Part shown: positions 19,740-29,652 of the stretch, in pieces
Position numbering within the stretch: position 1 is the stretch's first letter
How the letters are laid out: every line of letters starts with the position of its first letter
DNA from: Chara braunii
Lineage: Eukaryota; Streptophyta; Charophyceae; Charales; Characeae
Assembly: GCA_003427395.1 (NCBI GenBank)
Contig: BFEA01000025.1
Span: forward strand, 3,834,098-3,866,576
DNA: 32,479 nucleotides
Reading direction: 5' to 3'
Translations under genes and position numbers: made by a program
The notes under the pieces: generated by a model
What the model saw: the letters and a program-made list of their open reading frames with translations, nothing else
The model's database searches: none
What the model was told of the DNA's origin: nothing

Positions 19740-21500
19740 TCGTCGAACTCACTTCCAGGAGTCCGAATTCTTAGTATTGGGCACACTTAACGCCAGACTC
19801 TTCTCCTTTAAATTTTCAAGATTATTAAGTTTTCTACAAAACAGTTGATTATACCATTTCTTTGAGTTTTCAATTTTAGCACTCTAGCGCTTCATAGTAC
19901 GAGAATGTCAAAAAACGAAGTGCGGCGAAACGATTTGAAGAACTATAAATCTTAACCTCAACTCGAGAAAACCTTGCTATTTTTTGAAACACACTTCTAG
20001 AACTTCAATACAATTTTCACATCCCGACAAAAGTCGTGAAAAACCAGACTCTGCTCCTCTAGCTTTATAGGACTATTAATCTTCTTTACAAGCAGTCGAT
20101 TACACCTTTTCTTTGAGCACACCTTTTAAGGACTACAAATCGTAGCGTCAACTGAAGATTTTTTTTTCTTTTATAAACAAGGCCTTAAGGGTCTGGCTCC
20201 TTTTCCACTCTGGGGAACAAGAGTCCGATTCCTATTCAACCGATAAATCAGAAAGAGAATACATCAAAATTACACACACACGCTTCCTCTCGTTCGGTCG
20301 AAGAGCCCAGCACTAGCATTGGTTGCTCCATTTGTACAGAGGATTGACTGTTAGCTTGCCTTTCTATATCATTTTCTCTCAGGTCTTTCGCATAAACCTG
20401 CCATATAGGGCCTGAATACGAATAAAGGATCTAGCCACTTCAGACACCCCCCACCTCTCAACATACTCCAAACCCCTATTTTCTAACTGGTCTCCTATCC
20501 CCTCTAAAATTTGCTTTAGATCAGCCCTTACCTCACCTAACTTGGGTCTTTATTTATTAATTATGTCCTTAAACCCTAAACCCTAAACCCCGTTTTGACT
20601 CCTTAACAACTAATTTAACCCCTTAAACCTTCAGCCCTTCCCCCTTCATTATAGTAGTGTTTGTCCCTTCTTCAACCTCTCTCTTTTCCAGAGATCATCA
20701 GCATCACCTTTCCTTTTTGTCAAATATACCCTTATTCTGTAACTTTGTAAGATTACGAATTCTTCTTCAAAAATAAACGAGTTTAGTATTTTCAGTGAGT
20801 ATACATTTTTAGTACTTTAGAAGTTTAGGGCTTCGGTATAAGAATGTCAAAAGACGAAGTCCGGCGAAGAGAGCTTTATAGAAATATAAATTTGAAGTCA
20901 ACTAAAGACGTTCATGCTAATTTTTGAAAACACACTTAACATCCCAACAAAAGTCGAGAAAACCCAGACTCTTCCACCGTAACTTTGTAGGACTAGAAAT
21001 TCATTCTTAAAAGTAGTTAATTACACATTTTTTGAGTAAGCATTTTTAACACTTCAGGGCTTCAGTATCAGATTTTCAAAAAAACAAGTTTCAGCGAAAA
21101 GACATTTATAGAACTATAAATCGTAACTTCAACTAAAGAAGTCCTTGGTATTTTTCGGAAACAAACTTATAGGACTATAAGTCGATTGTTATGTTCCCTA
21201 AAAAGTCGGGTTCGGCAAAGACGACCTTAAAGAAGTGTAAAATCAACTTATTGTTAGCCTTCGAAATTGTTCTCCTCAAATTGTATTTATAGAACTATAA
21301 GTCTATCCTTACTTGCGGTCGAAAACCACACGCCGAGAGATGATCTTAGAGGACTCTTAATTCATCTTGGTAAATACAAAGATAATTGGTCCATTAGAGT
21401 ACATTGTTTTATGACTGCGATCGTTGCGGATACAAGTCAGGAAAAACACATTTTTGTGAAACTGAAATTATAGAACTATAATCGCAAAACATCGAGCTAT
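19740..21500. repeat. Highly diverged tandem repeat, about 235-bp period
   Basis: Phrases recur: TAGAACTATAAATCGTAAC-like (19939, 21110, 21290, 21470), CATCCCGACAAAAGTCG-like (20020, 20940) and AGAATGTCAAAAGACGAAG-like (19900, 20842, 21070). The spacing between equivalent points at 20793 and 21029 is 236 bp, and 19860 to 20793 is about four such units. Heavily decayed; AT-rich; no gene. Confidence 0.6.
20571..20590. repeat. Short AAACCCT (plant telomere-type) repeat
   Basis: Just under three perfect copies of AAACCCT. Too short to indicate a telomere; the surroundings are rich in similar TAACCCC words. Confidence 0.6.
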
Positions 21501-21753
21501 GTGAGAGCTGCATAGTTGGTCATTTCCACAGTTTGCATCCAATGTTTGCCAAAAAATTGAGATTTGTACTCACTCAATATTTTGAGGAACACCTGTTTGC
21601 GATTTACAGTCGAAAAACTTGATTTTTTTGTCACTGGTCTCAAGGGTTTACGAAATTTTTATTTTTTATCGTTTTTTCATGTAATTTCACTGCCTGCGAA
21701 ATTCGGTCTCTTAGAGAGGCTCGAAAATCAACATTTCTAAAACTTAAAAAATT

Positions 21754-21795
21754 TTCGTGCAAACCTAACAATTTGATTTGTTAGGTTTTCACGAA
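21754..21795. other. 18-bp hairpin just outside the alpha right copy
   Basis: Arms 21754-21771 and 21778-21795 pair at 17 of 18 positions (one C-T mismatch) around the loop TTTGAT. It lies about 40 bp before the point where similarity to the left alpha copy begins, so it may mark an element end. Confidence 0.75.
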
Positions 21796-21832
21796 TTCTC
21801 TGTTCCTGCCCGTTTTGGAGCGCGGACCAAGG

Positions 21833-23890
21833 GGTTCAACGGTGTCGAGCGCATCGGTCCGGCACCGCACGTGGCAGCGAGGGACCCTCTCGGCCGCGTC
21901 ACGCAGGAGTTGGACCAACCTCGTCACGGACACACAAAAGGAGCTTCCTTAGGCCGCTTCGGCCGAGTGCGCCAGCCATACCTCTCGCGAGCCCCTACGA
22001 CAGGATAGGGCCTATGCTAGGCACAACTTACCTCCACCTTACGGGAGGTGTCACCTCCCTTCGATGGGAGTATCCCCGTCGAGCTACCAGTCCACAGTAC
22101 AAAAGCTGCTCGGTTGCAATCGCAGAGGTGGACCAGCCGAGGGCGTTTCTCGTTCGCCGTAGCATAGGGGGTACGCGCGGTAATACGCCTATCGGACCCG
22201 CACGCGAACCGACATCTTGGGGGGCTGAAGTCCCAAGCGCGGCCCGACGTCGGTCGACTAGGACGCATCCCACACACCACGCGCACACCACTCTAACAAA
22301 CACAAAAATAAAACACACATACGCACCCATACGAAGCAACACAACACGAACAACGTGACAACACTCCTAGTCCCTTAGTAGCTATCCCATAACTTTCCGA
22401 CGCGGAAATCGGATAGGCGTCGCGCGCGAGACTTAGTATAAAACCGCGCGGACGCAGAGCTAACTCATATCGACTCGCAATGCAAACGCACGTAAGCGGT
22501 CGCAATGATGGCGTACTATGTAGTAACATACTCATACGGCCCTCATTAATCTCAAGGGTCACGTTCGACACTCAAGTGTCGGCTGACACGCGCCTTGAGG
22601 GTTAATCTCTCGACGCTGGACAACTGCCAAGCGAGGTTGAAGACCACACACCCTCTTCTCCACCTTATGCTGAGCGGGTGGTACACAGGTCCACACCTGT
22701 GCTGGTAGTCGTTTCTTGCGGCCCTGGGGATGAGTCCTCCCCCAGGTCTAGGCGAAAGTCAAGGGGTTTGACTTGGACGGCTGCCACGGACTACAACGTC
22801 CAACCATGAAAACCTCTAAAAAGCAAAGGATAATGGGGGATCTCCCTTTTCTCTCTAGCCATAATCTGGTTAATCCTTGCGCACGATCACAATAGGTTGC
22901 GCGAATGCTCAAGACACATATAAATATATACATAAGGCTTATTTATATAAGACGATCACTTCTCACAGTCACAGTGGGACTCCTCTCAGCCATATATGTA
23001 CGTAATCGCAGGCAGTCTCATCCAGAGTCTGAACCACAAACGCACCTGCAATCACATCAAAGATTCATCCAGAAGTCCACGCACTAGACGGGGTCAACTT
23101 CAACCATTCCTTGCACTCACACCCCTTGCTTTAGCCATACAAGTTTCACTCGTGCAACTCTTAATTAAATACTCAGTACTTTTGTTGGATGACCATTCAA
23201 TAAAGTCCGGGTGAAAACACAACAAAACAGTTCAATCACAAGGCTAAAGCCTTTAGGTTGAGTGACAGGAGTGAATTGGAGTTGAATCGTAAACCGACGA
23301 ATCGACAACCGACCTATTATCAGTGATAACAGAAGATGATCCTCGTAGGATCAAGCTGAATCTAGTCCAAATCCTGAATCGAATGTCCAAGAAAGGTCTG
23401 TACCATAAGACAGGTCAATGCCCAAACTAAATCATCAGCATATGGGGGATGAACCTCAATAGCACATTCTCACCCAAGTTACCTGCCAACTAAATCAAAT
23501 TCTACCCCTAACCCAGTGCCCAAGCAAAGGTAAACTAACGGCAGGATCTCCCCTATTCAGGGTGGATCGCCAAAATCGCCATCTGTCAAAATATAATCTA
23601 ACTCCTCTAAATCAAGAAAATTTCGGCAGCGCTTCTCGTAGGAAAAGTGTATTTTCAGAATTTATATCATCCCAAATATGAAAAACAGAAAGTCTTTGAC
23701 TTTCTAAAGTCCAATTTTGTCTAACTCTCTGAATTAGCAAAAATTTGGGCAGCACTCCCTTTCGAAAATAAGACTTCCCATATTTTTACTAAGCCATATA
23801 TGAACTTTACACAAGTTGAACTTTGAGAAGCTGAAATTTGACTAACTCCTTGGATTTGCAGAAATTTCGGCAGCGCTTCCTGCAGAGAAA
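21833..23890 (-). mobile_element. Alpha repeat family, right (inverted) copy
   Basis: Reverse-complement match of 15963-17970 over its whole length, with small indels and many substitutions. It continues a little further to about 24010, beyond what the left copy preserves. The two copies enclose 3.9 kb of simple and tandem repeats. Because the copies are diverged, the duplication is old or they are independent insertions. Confidence 0.75.
22939..22949 (-). promoter_or_regulatory. Candidate TATA box of alpha, right copy
   Basis: Reverse complement of TATATAAATAA, at the position homologous to 16877-16887. Confidence 0.4.
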
Positions 23891-23907
23891 GTAGCTTACC
23901 AAAATTT
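23618..23907. repeat. Three-unit hairpin array, about 122-bp period (alpha)
   Basis: Units 23618-23663, 23741-23785 and 23862-23907 start with AAATTT and end with AATTT or a close variant. Examples of pairing are AAATTT, GG, AGC, CTT with AAG, GCT, CC, AAATTT in unit 3, and GCGCTT with AAGTGT (two G-T pairs) in unit 1. The starts are 123 and 121 bp apart. Stems are imperfect and need folding software. Confidence 0.55.
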
Positions 23908-24200
23908 ATACAAAGCCAAGTATAATAAAAGCTCCCAGAAAATGCAGAAATCGAACTAAGTAAAAAAACTATCTCATAAAATGCAGAAATTGAATCTAAC
24001 TCCTATAGCTCTAGCACGTGGCGAGCCACTACAACAACTACCTATCAACTCAAAGTCAGACTAGGTAGTGATGTCACTCAGGCACATGCAAGCCAAACCA
24101 CAAAGGTAAGTACTCTCACCAACCCCAGGTTGACTTAGCACACATTAGTTCAAAGTCTTTCAGTGTTTTAACCCTTTATACCCTGCTTACATAGGGCATT

Positions 24201-25022
24201 GGGACTGGCCATTCATCTTAGAAACAATGTCAGCCCTCTGCCTTAGTTATACACGAACAGGTTGCACAACTACTTTTCTCTTCATTGGGCATGTGACTAA
24301 GTCATTCATCTTAGAAATCATGCTTCGTCGCCCTGAATAGTTTAAATAGCCAAGTTATATATACCTTTCTGCATCTTAATCTTCAGAAAGAGGGCGTAGG
24401 GCTGAGCCATTCATCTTAGAAACAATGCTCAACCTGCTCAGGTTACCTTCAGTTATAGCTCTCGATTATACTCTCTTCGCTTGTGATAAGGCTATAGTCA
24501 GGTCAAGCATCTTAGAAACAAAGCCTGACTAGCCTTGTTCTCATAAACATATAGATGTAGCCATATAGAAAGTCATATTCCTTCGTTCTCATTACAGTCT
24601 TGTGGCATCAGACTTAGACCATTAATCTTAGAAACAATGTCTAGTCTTTGGCCTGAACCTCCCTCAAAACAAAACAATCAAGGAGAGATGAGTCATTCAT
24701 CTTAGAAACAATGCTCAGCTCCCTCTTTTTCAACACACGAAAAACAGAGTACCCTGGGTCTGACCCAGGGAATGTTCAGAAACCACCCAAGTAAAACAGC
24801 GGCCAGACCATTCATCTTAGAAACAATGTCTGGCCCTCAAAAGTCAAGCAAACAATACCCCCTAAAAAATAAGTAGCCAGGCCATTCGTCTTAGAAACAG
24901 TGTCTGGCACAATTAAAGAAACACAGCAACCAAGCCATTCATCTTAGAAACAATGTTTGGTTCTTCAGAAAACAGAACAAAACACAGCAGTCAGACCATT
25001 CATCTTAGAAACAATGCCTGAC
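24201..25022. repeat. Array of ten hairpins with a conserved loop and varying paired stems
   Basis: The near-invariant core CATTCATCTTAGAAACAATG, with a preceding C or T, occurs at 24209, 24302, 24407, 24503, 24619, 24693, 24808, 24882, 24935 and 24996. Each core is flanked by arms complementary only to each other. Examples are GGCCAGA/TCTGGCC (unit 7), TAGTCAGG/CCTGACTA (4), AACCAAG/TTTGGTT (9), AGACT-AGA/TCTAGTCT (5), GGCTGAG/CTCAACC (3) and GCCAGG/TCTGGC (8). Units 1, 2, 6 and 10 pair with a bulge or mismatch. Inter-unit sequence is unrelated. The transcript sense is probably minus, from the TATAAA at 25258-25263. Confidence 0.85.
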
Positions 25023-25257
25023 CCTATAAGACCCGTTTAGTCGCAAGCAAACTGTCTCCCTCCCAACCTTCCCCTTGATGCAACCCTTTGTGACAATCTG
25101 CTTTCAGACAAACAAGAAATTGAAACTGCCATTATACAAACATTCCTGTAGTTAGTCTGATTTGTGTCCTGAAGTCAATCTCAAGGTCAAAGTAAGGGTT
25201 GCACTCAACATAGTCAACCAATGCATAGGGAGAAAAGTAGATAAGGGTTATACTAGG

Positions 25258-25263
25258 TTTATA
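25258..25263 (-). promoter_or_regulatory. Candidate TATA box of beta, copy X
   Basis: TATAAACC on the minus strand, conserved at 30819 in copy Y. It points toward the hairpin array, whose nearest arm is 241 bp away. Confidence 0.45.
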
Positions 25264-26606
25264 AGGGAAAGCAATGGTTACCTCTGGGTTCCCTGCCTCC
25301 AGAACTCCTATTGAGTTCCGGCAGGACTCCCGCAATCAGTGGGGCAACCTCCCACAGAGGCCTTGGCGTGGATTACGGGTTGCAATCCCGCCTGTTGCCT
25401 TCCTCTCAGAACCAAAAGACCAGACTTAGAGTAAGAAAGATAGAAAGTGAAGGTTTCAGACTCTCAGATCCAAGGGGGGTGCACTCAGACTCGCGAGAGA
25501 GGGCCTTGTTATCTTCAGTCGCCTGAGGGCCCCGCAATGGCAGCCAACTGACAGCTTGATCAAACTCCGAGCCGTACAATTGAAGTCTACCTCTGTTGAC
25601 CCCCTAAATCGCAGCACTAACCTCCCTTCCTGTCCAGTCTGATCTCCTCCCCAAGCCTTGCCCGATCGCAGCCGCATGGCAACCCCTGGTAGTCCTTATA
25701 CATAGCCCGAGCACCGTCGTCCGTACCCTGTCCGCAGTGGTAGCCCGCGCACAATTCGTGAATGCTGAAGTAAACCCGTGGTACAGAACGATACCGCAAC
25801 AGCCCCACGACATACAACAACTTAGAACAACAGACCCTTATCAGTCAGTCACGGCTCCCGTTCTTCAGAATACAGTCCACAGCGGAAACACATGCTCAGT
25901 TCATAATAAACCCAGTAGTGGGTGCCCAGCCTGCTGCAACAGTTCACGCTCAATCTACAGCAGCCCGCAGTCAACATCCACAGTACGTGTGAGCTCTGGG
26001 TAGTCAACAACAGTCGCAACACGCAGCAGCCCCTCCTCCCGCTGCGCTGGCCCGCTGCCTTTCGTCACTCCCCTGTCGCTAGCTGTGCCCGGCTAGCCTC
26101 CCCGCAGTGCTCTGCTTCAGCGCCCGACGCTGCTCTGTCTCGTTCGCCTCGACAGCCTAGCGCCCGTGCTTCACTCCACTCCGCCTCACCTCCCGCTGCG
26201 TTGGCCCGCTGCCTTCTTTCTGCTGCGCTTCATGCCACATGTACCTGTCGCATGGTCCTGTCCCGTTTCATTCCCCTTTGCTTCCTTACCTCACCAGCTT
26301 CGGCCTTCTGCACCCGGTAGTCGAAGACCCTTAGCGCTGGTCCGCGCGCTACCCCGACACACACACCTGCTGACTAAAACTGAACTTCAACCCGTGATTA
26401 CATACGCCGGAATCCGCTAGGGAGAGTGGCTCAATCTTACCTGTGGAATAGAGCCGCCCGACAGCGGATAGCACTAAGCTGCCCAACCGGCACCCCGCAG
26501 TCCGCTCTTACTCCGACTGTGTCGCCACGACCGAGATAAAAATATCCCCCCACAAAAAGATAACCGCGGGGCTAGGGTCACCCCGCCACTTATACCCTTT
26601 TTTTTT

Positions 26607-26672
26607 GCGAGCGCAGGGGCCGTGTTAATCTTCTCTGTATAGTTCCAACTTTTAACGGATGTCCCGAAGGAC
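26607..26672 (-). pseudogene. 3'-truncated U6 snRNA-derived sequence with A tail
   Basis: U6 is the catalytic-core snRNA of the spliceosome. On the minus strand, from 26672 the sequence reads GTCCTTCGGGACATCCG, then TTGGAAC, TATACAGAGAAGATTA and GGCCCCTGCGC. This matches the plant U6 5' stem-loop and ACAGAGA region with a few substitutions. It then stops about 65 nt in and is followed by a run of A (26597-26606 as T on the plus strand), so the 3' stem-loop and the normal U-rich end are missing. No TATA or upstream element stands at the usual distance upstream. A processed retrocopy, or a fragment captured by a retroposon, is the best reading. Confidence 0.8.
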
Positions 26673-26779
26673 TTTTTGACCGGGGCAGCGCCCCGCGCCC
26701 TTTCGGTATCTGTGCGGCCCTAATCCCTCCGCGAATCTGGCCTCCTTCCGAGGTCGGATTCCGGCGCCTCACACAGCCT

Positions 26780-26962
26780 TCACCCTCCGGAGGCACAACG
26801 ACTGGCCCATCAAAGAGGCTCAGTTCTGATGCCATCGGTTGACCCCCGGCAGGTACCGCCCACCTGCCGTAGCGGGTATCGCACCTGCTGATGGGTACAG
26901 CCCCCGCATGTTCCCTAGGTGGAGGCTTAAGCACAAATATGGCTGCTATGGAGTTCCTCAAA
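26780..26962 (+). mobile_element. SINE-like repeat, copy 3
   Basis: Shares GACTGGCCCATC-like, GACCCCCGGC-like and CGCATGTTCC phrases with copies 1 and 2 in the opposite orientation. The internal palindrome is altered but still pairs (ACCTGC with GCGGGT through one G-T). About 110 bp of GC-rich sequence separates it from the U6 fragment, which lies upstream in antisense. Confidence 0.6.
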
Positions 26963-26989
26963 ACATTACAACGGGCTAACTTCGATGCA

Positions 26990-27650
26990 GCCACGAAAAA
27001 CTATTTGCCGCTGCATTTCAGGCAATCCCGCGAATACAACGTACCCTCACGCCGGCCCGCGTCCCCGAACGGGATGCGGTAAATAAAACAGAAAAAAAAA
27101 GAAACGAAAATAGAAATAAAATAAAAATAGGAACAGCGGGGCTGTTGGCGCCTTGTCAGTCCCGCGGATCGGGCCCGCCGCCGCATCTGCTAACAAAACC
27201 GAGGGGGATAGCCTTTCCGGGCCCTCAACCCCTCATGTTTCGCTCAAAGCCGCTCCGCTGCTGCTACGCCAACCCCTGCTGGCCTCGATCCCCGCCCGCG
27301 CCGGCTTGCTTATACCGTGCCATAACTGCCTTGCGCGCCATCCTACGACACCCCGTTCCCCGTAGGAAGTCGCGCCGTCGCTGCCGATGCCGTCGTCGAG
27401 GTCGTCCTCCGCACGCGCGCAGGTCTCGGTCAAACATACCAATCAAAAGGAAAATATCCCTAAATCCTGCTTAATCAGAAATAAATAAAAGTTGGTAATA
27501 TCATTAACCAAGGCGACCGACGGCCGAACCGGCTTTATGATCAACGACATAAAAGAATCACGCGCGCCTTTAACCTGCGCGCCCACGCACTCTCTATTGT
27601 GGTCAACCACCCAGTCAACGCAAATACAGACGCAGTCGCGCCTAGCGCGG
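26990..27650. other. GC-rich stretch without a supported gene
   Basis: An A-rich tract (27080-27130) is followed by GC-rich sequence with overlapping short frames in all phases and no recognised domain. Confidence 0.45.
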
Positions 27651-27656
27651 TATACT

Positions 27657-27726
27657 TAAACTTTAAACCAAGACTATTTCCTGTCACTTGCTAAACTTTA
27701 AACCAAGACTATTTCCTGTCACTTGC
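27657..27726. repeat. Perfect 35-bp tandem duplication
   Basis: 27657-27691 and 27692-27726 are identical, beginning TAAACTTTAAACC and ending TCACTTGC. Perfect identity among decayed neighbours implies a recent event or an assembly artefact. Confidence 0.9.
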
Positions 27727-27736
27727 AAAAACCAGG

Positions 27737-27762
27737 GCGGATACCCTTGTAAGGGTATTCGC
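27737..27762. repeat. Inverted repeat homologous to 7025-7050
   Basis: GCGGATACCCTT and AAGGGTATTCGC around GT, paired with one G-T. The core is the same as at 7025 and the outer stem is different but still complementary. Confidence 0.75.
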
Positions 27763-28593
27763 GCCGACAACGGGGCCGCGAGCCAGTGGGTGATTTAGCC
27801 CACGAGGCGGAAGAAATTGAGTGGCGGGGACTTTTTGCGGGTGCGCCGTCCGCCAACCGGTAATTGTCGCAAGAGGCCTCACAAGGTGTTGAACTATGCC
27901 TGGGTCATGGCCGGGGCACTGGGGCAGGGCCACAGTGTGGTCATGCTCACTTAGGGTCCATCTTCATTTCGGTCACCAAAGTTCTCGATTGAATATTTGC
28001 TACTACCGCCGGGAACAGCACCGGACCCAGTTCACCAAGGCCCGTGCTAGGCCTTGTAGCAGGCCGTACCGCGACCAGCTGTTCTTGTGGGAGCTGCTTG
28101 TTGGAGGCCCGGGGCGATAGCGGACTCCGCCTGAGCAAGGCGGAACTAAGGAAAACTGGAGGGGCTTCATGTAGGGTCGCAGGGGCTGCCTGAGGCATTA
28201 GCGGCGGATCTTCCTTCAACTGGAGTCCCCGAACGATAGTCTGCGCAGTAGTAAGACACAGCGCTGTGAGGCGGAGGTTGCAAAACGGGGAAAGCGACGA
28301 AAGGAAGAAGAAAGGGGCGGATGAATTCGGATGGGATCAGGTACAGGGTGCATGTGAAGCAGAGGCAGAGCGGCACCGGGCGCTGAGGCTATGCAGCGAG
28401 ACGAGACAGTGGGCGACAGCGCTAGGACGCGAAGGCGAGGCGGAGAGTGACGGGCGAGCAAGGTGGTAGAAAAGGAGAGATGAGGAATTGGAGTAGAGAA
28501 GGAAAAGCGAAAGAACCTGGACGCATCTCGCGCCAGGTACATCCGGAGTAGAGAAGGAAGGAGGAGTGAACATGACAGAGGAGAGAGCGTCCA

Positions 28594-28984
28594 CCTCGCG
28601 CGATCCTTGATGGGATTGGGCGGGGGGAGAGTTGATCCCGGGGTTCTGATCCCGGGTGCATTGTCTAGCGAGTTTAGTTTGGGCGGTAAGTGAATAGAAT
28701 AGGTGAATGGCGAAGAAGACCGTGCGCAAGTAGTCGGGGTGGTGAAAGAAGAAGAAGAGAGAAACGAGCATAACTCGCCCGATTCTCGATGGATGCGGGC
28801 GGGATAAAATGTTAGTCTGAGGTTTTGGACCGGAGCGACCTCGAATCCGGGGTTAGATTTAGTGATGAGTTAGTAAACATAAAGTTAGTAGGGATGGGAG
28901 ATGCGCCAGGCTCTGGCCGAAGGAAAAGTTGGTGGGAATGAAGATCACTTAGCCCACCCGCTTCTTGATAAAAAAGGGCGAGGG
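28594..28984. repeat. Three-unit hairpin array, 179-180-bp period (beta copy Y)
   Basis: Centres are at about 28609, 28788 and 28968. Unit 1 arms 28594-28606/28613-28625 pair at 12 of 13 positions including G-T pairs. Unit 2 pairs eight outer positions of 28774-28784 with 28793-28803, plus inner ones. Unit 3 pairs about 8 of 11. These are homologous to 8365-8754. Confidence 0.65.
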
Positions 28985-29594
28985 ATGAGGTGTTTTGGGG
29001 GTTCTTGAACATCGCGAACGCGATAGCACGGTTGGTTTTGGCCATAGACAAGCGGTGTAGTCAGTAGGGATGTTGGAAGCTGCGCGAAAGTGAGGGAAGG
29101 AAGAATAAGGAGAATGGGGGGAGTGTGAAAAAGAGTTAGTTGAGGAGGACGGATGAAGAGAGAGTGTAGGTAGGGGATTTTGGGGTGGGCGACCCCGGAT
29201 CTAGCGATAGCTTAGGTACGAAGTTAGTGAATAAGGAAGTTAGTAAGAGAAGGGTGCCGCACGGAGTTGGTGGGGCACGCGGATATGGCGGAACGAAGAT
29301 TGAAAATTCCGAGTGTCTCTGTGTGAAAACGAGCGGGAGGAGTAGCATTCTGGAGTTTTCGTGGTGGGCGAATGCAATGGTGAGCCCAAAGTTTGGTTTT
29401 ATCCAACCCGTTTTATGCCGCGAGTGGTGAAAGTTGCGCCCGGGTAGGAAGGGCCGTTTTAAAGTAGCGTGAACCTTTCCATATTTCGGGGAAGATTCAT
29501 TCCTTTTTTTTTTCCTTTTTTTTTGCAGTTGATAGGGGGCGGATCATATCATACAATCGGAGTTAGAGAAGAGTTACTGGCGGAAGGGAGAGCG

Positions 29595-29652
29595 GAGTCG
29601 AAGAGAGAAAGAGAAAGAAAGAGAGAGAGAAAGAGAGAGAAAGAGAGAGAGC
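29595..29652. repeat. Degenerate (GA)n tract
   Basis: GAGAAAGA-type purine tract in the place where copy Z has its long GA microsatellite. Confidence 0.85.

Larger units (their letters stand above)
24016..26500 (+). mobile_element. Beta repeat family, copy X
   Basis: Reverse-complement match to about 28100-31973. Similarity begins sharply at CACGTGGCGAGC (24016) and at its complement ending near 31973. In order: a 150-bp leader, the loop-conserved hairpin array, a TATAAA on the minus strand, a block with GGATTACGGGTTGCAATCCC, the GGGCCCCGCA-ATG junction at about 25530, then CAG/CTG-rich sequence and a block near 26090-26200 shared with 28340-28460. The 180-bp hairpin units seen in the other copies were not found. 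A SINE-like copy follows at 26780. No intact protein. Confidence 0.7.

Noticed and set aside
20571-20590. Interstitial telomere
   Set aside because: Fewer than three AAACCCT copies in a region naturally rich in TAACCCC words.
24201-25022. CRISPR array
   Set aside because: A conserved 21-nt core with variable intervals superficially resembles one, but spacing is irregular (53-116 bp), the flanking arms are mutually complementary, there are no cas genes and the DNA is eukaryotic.
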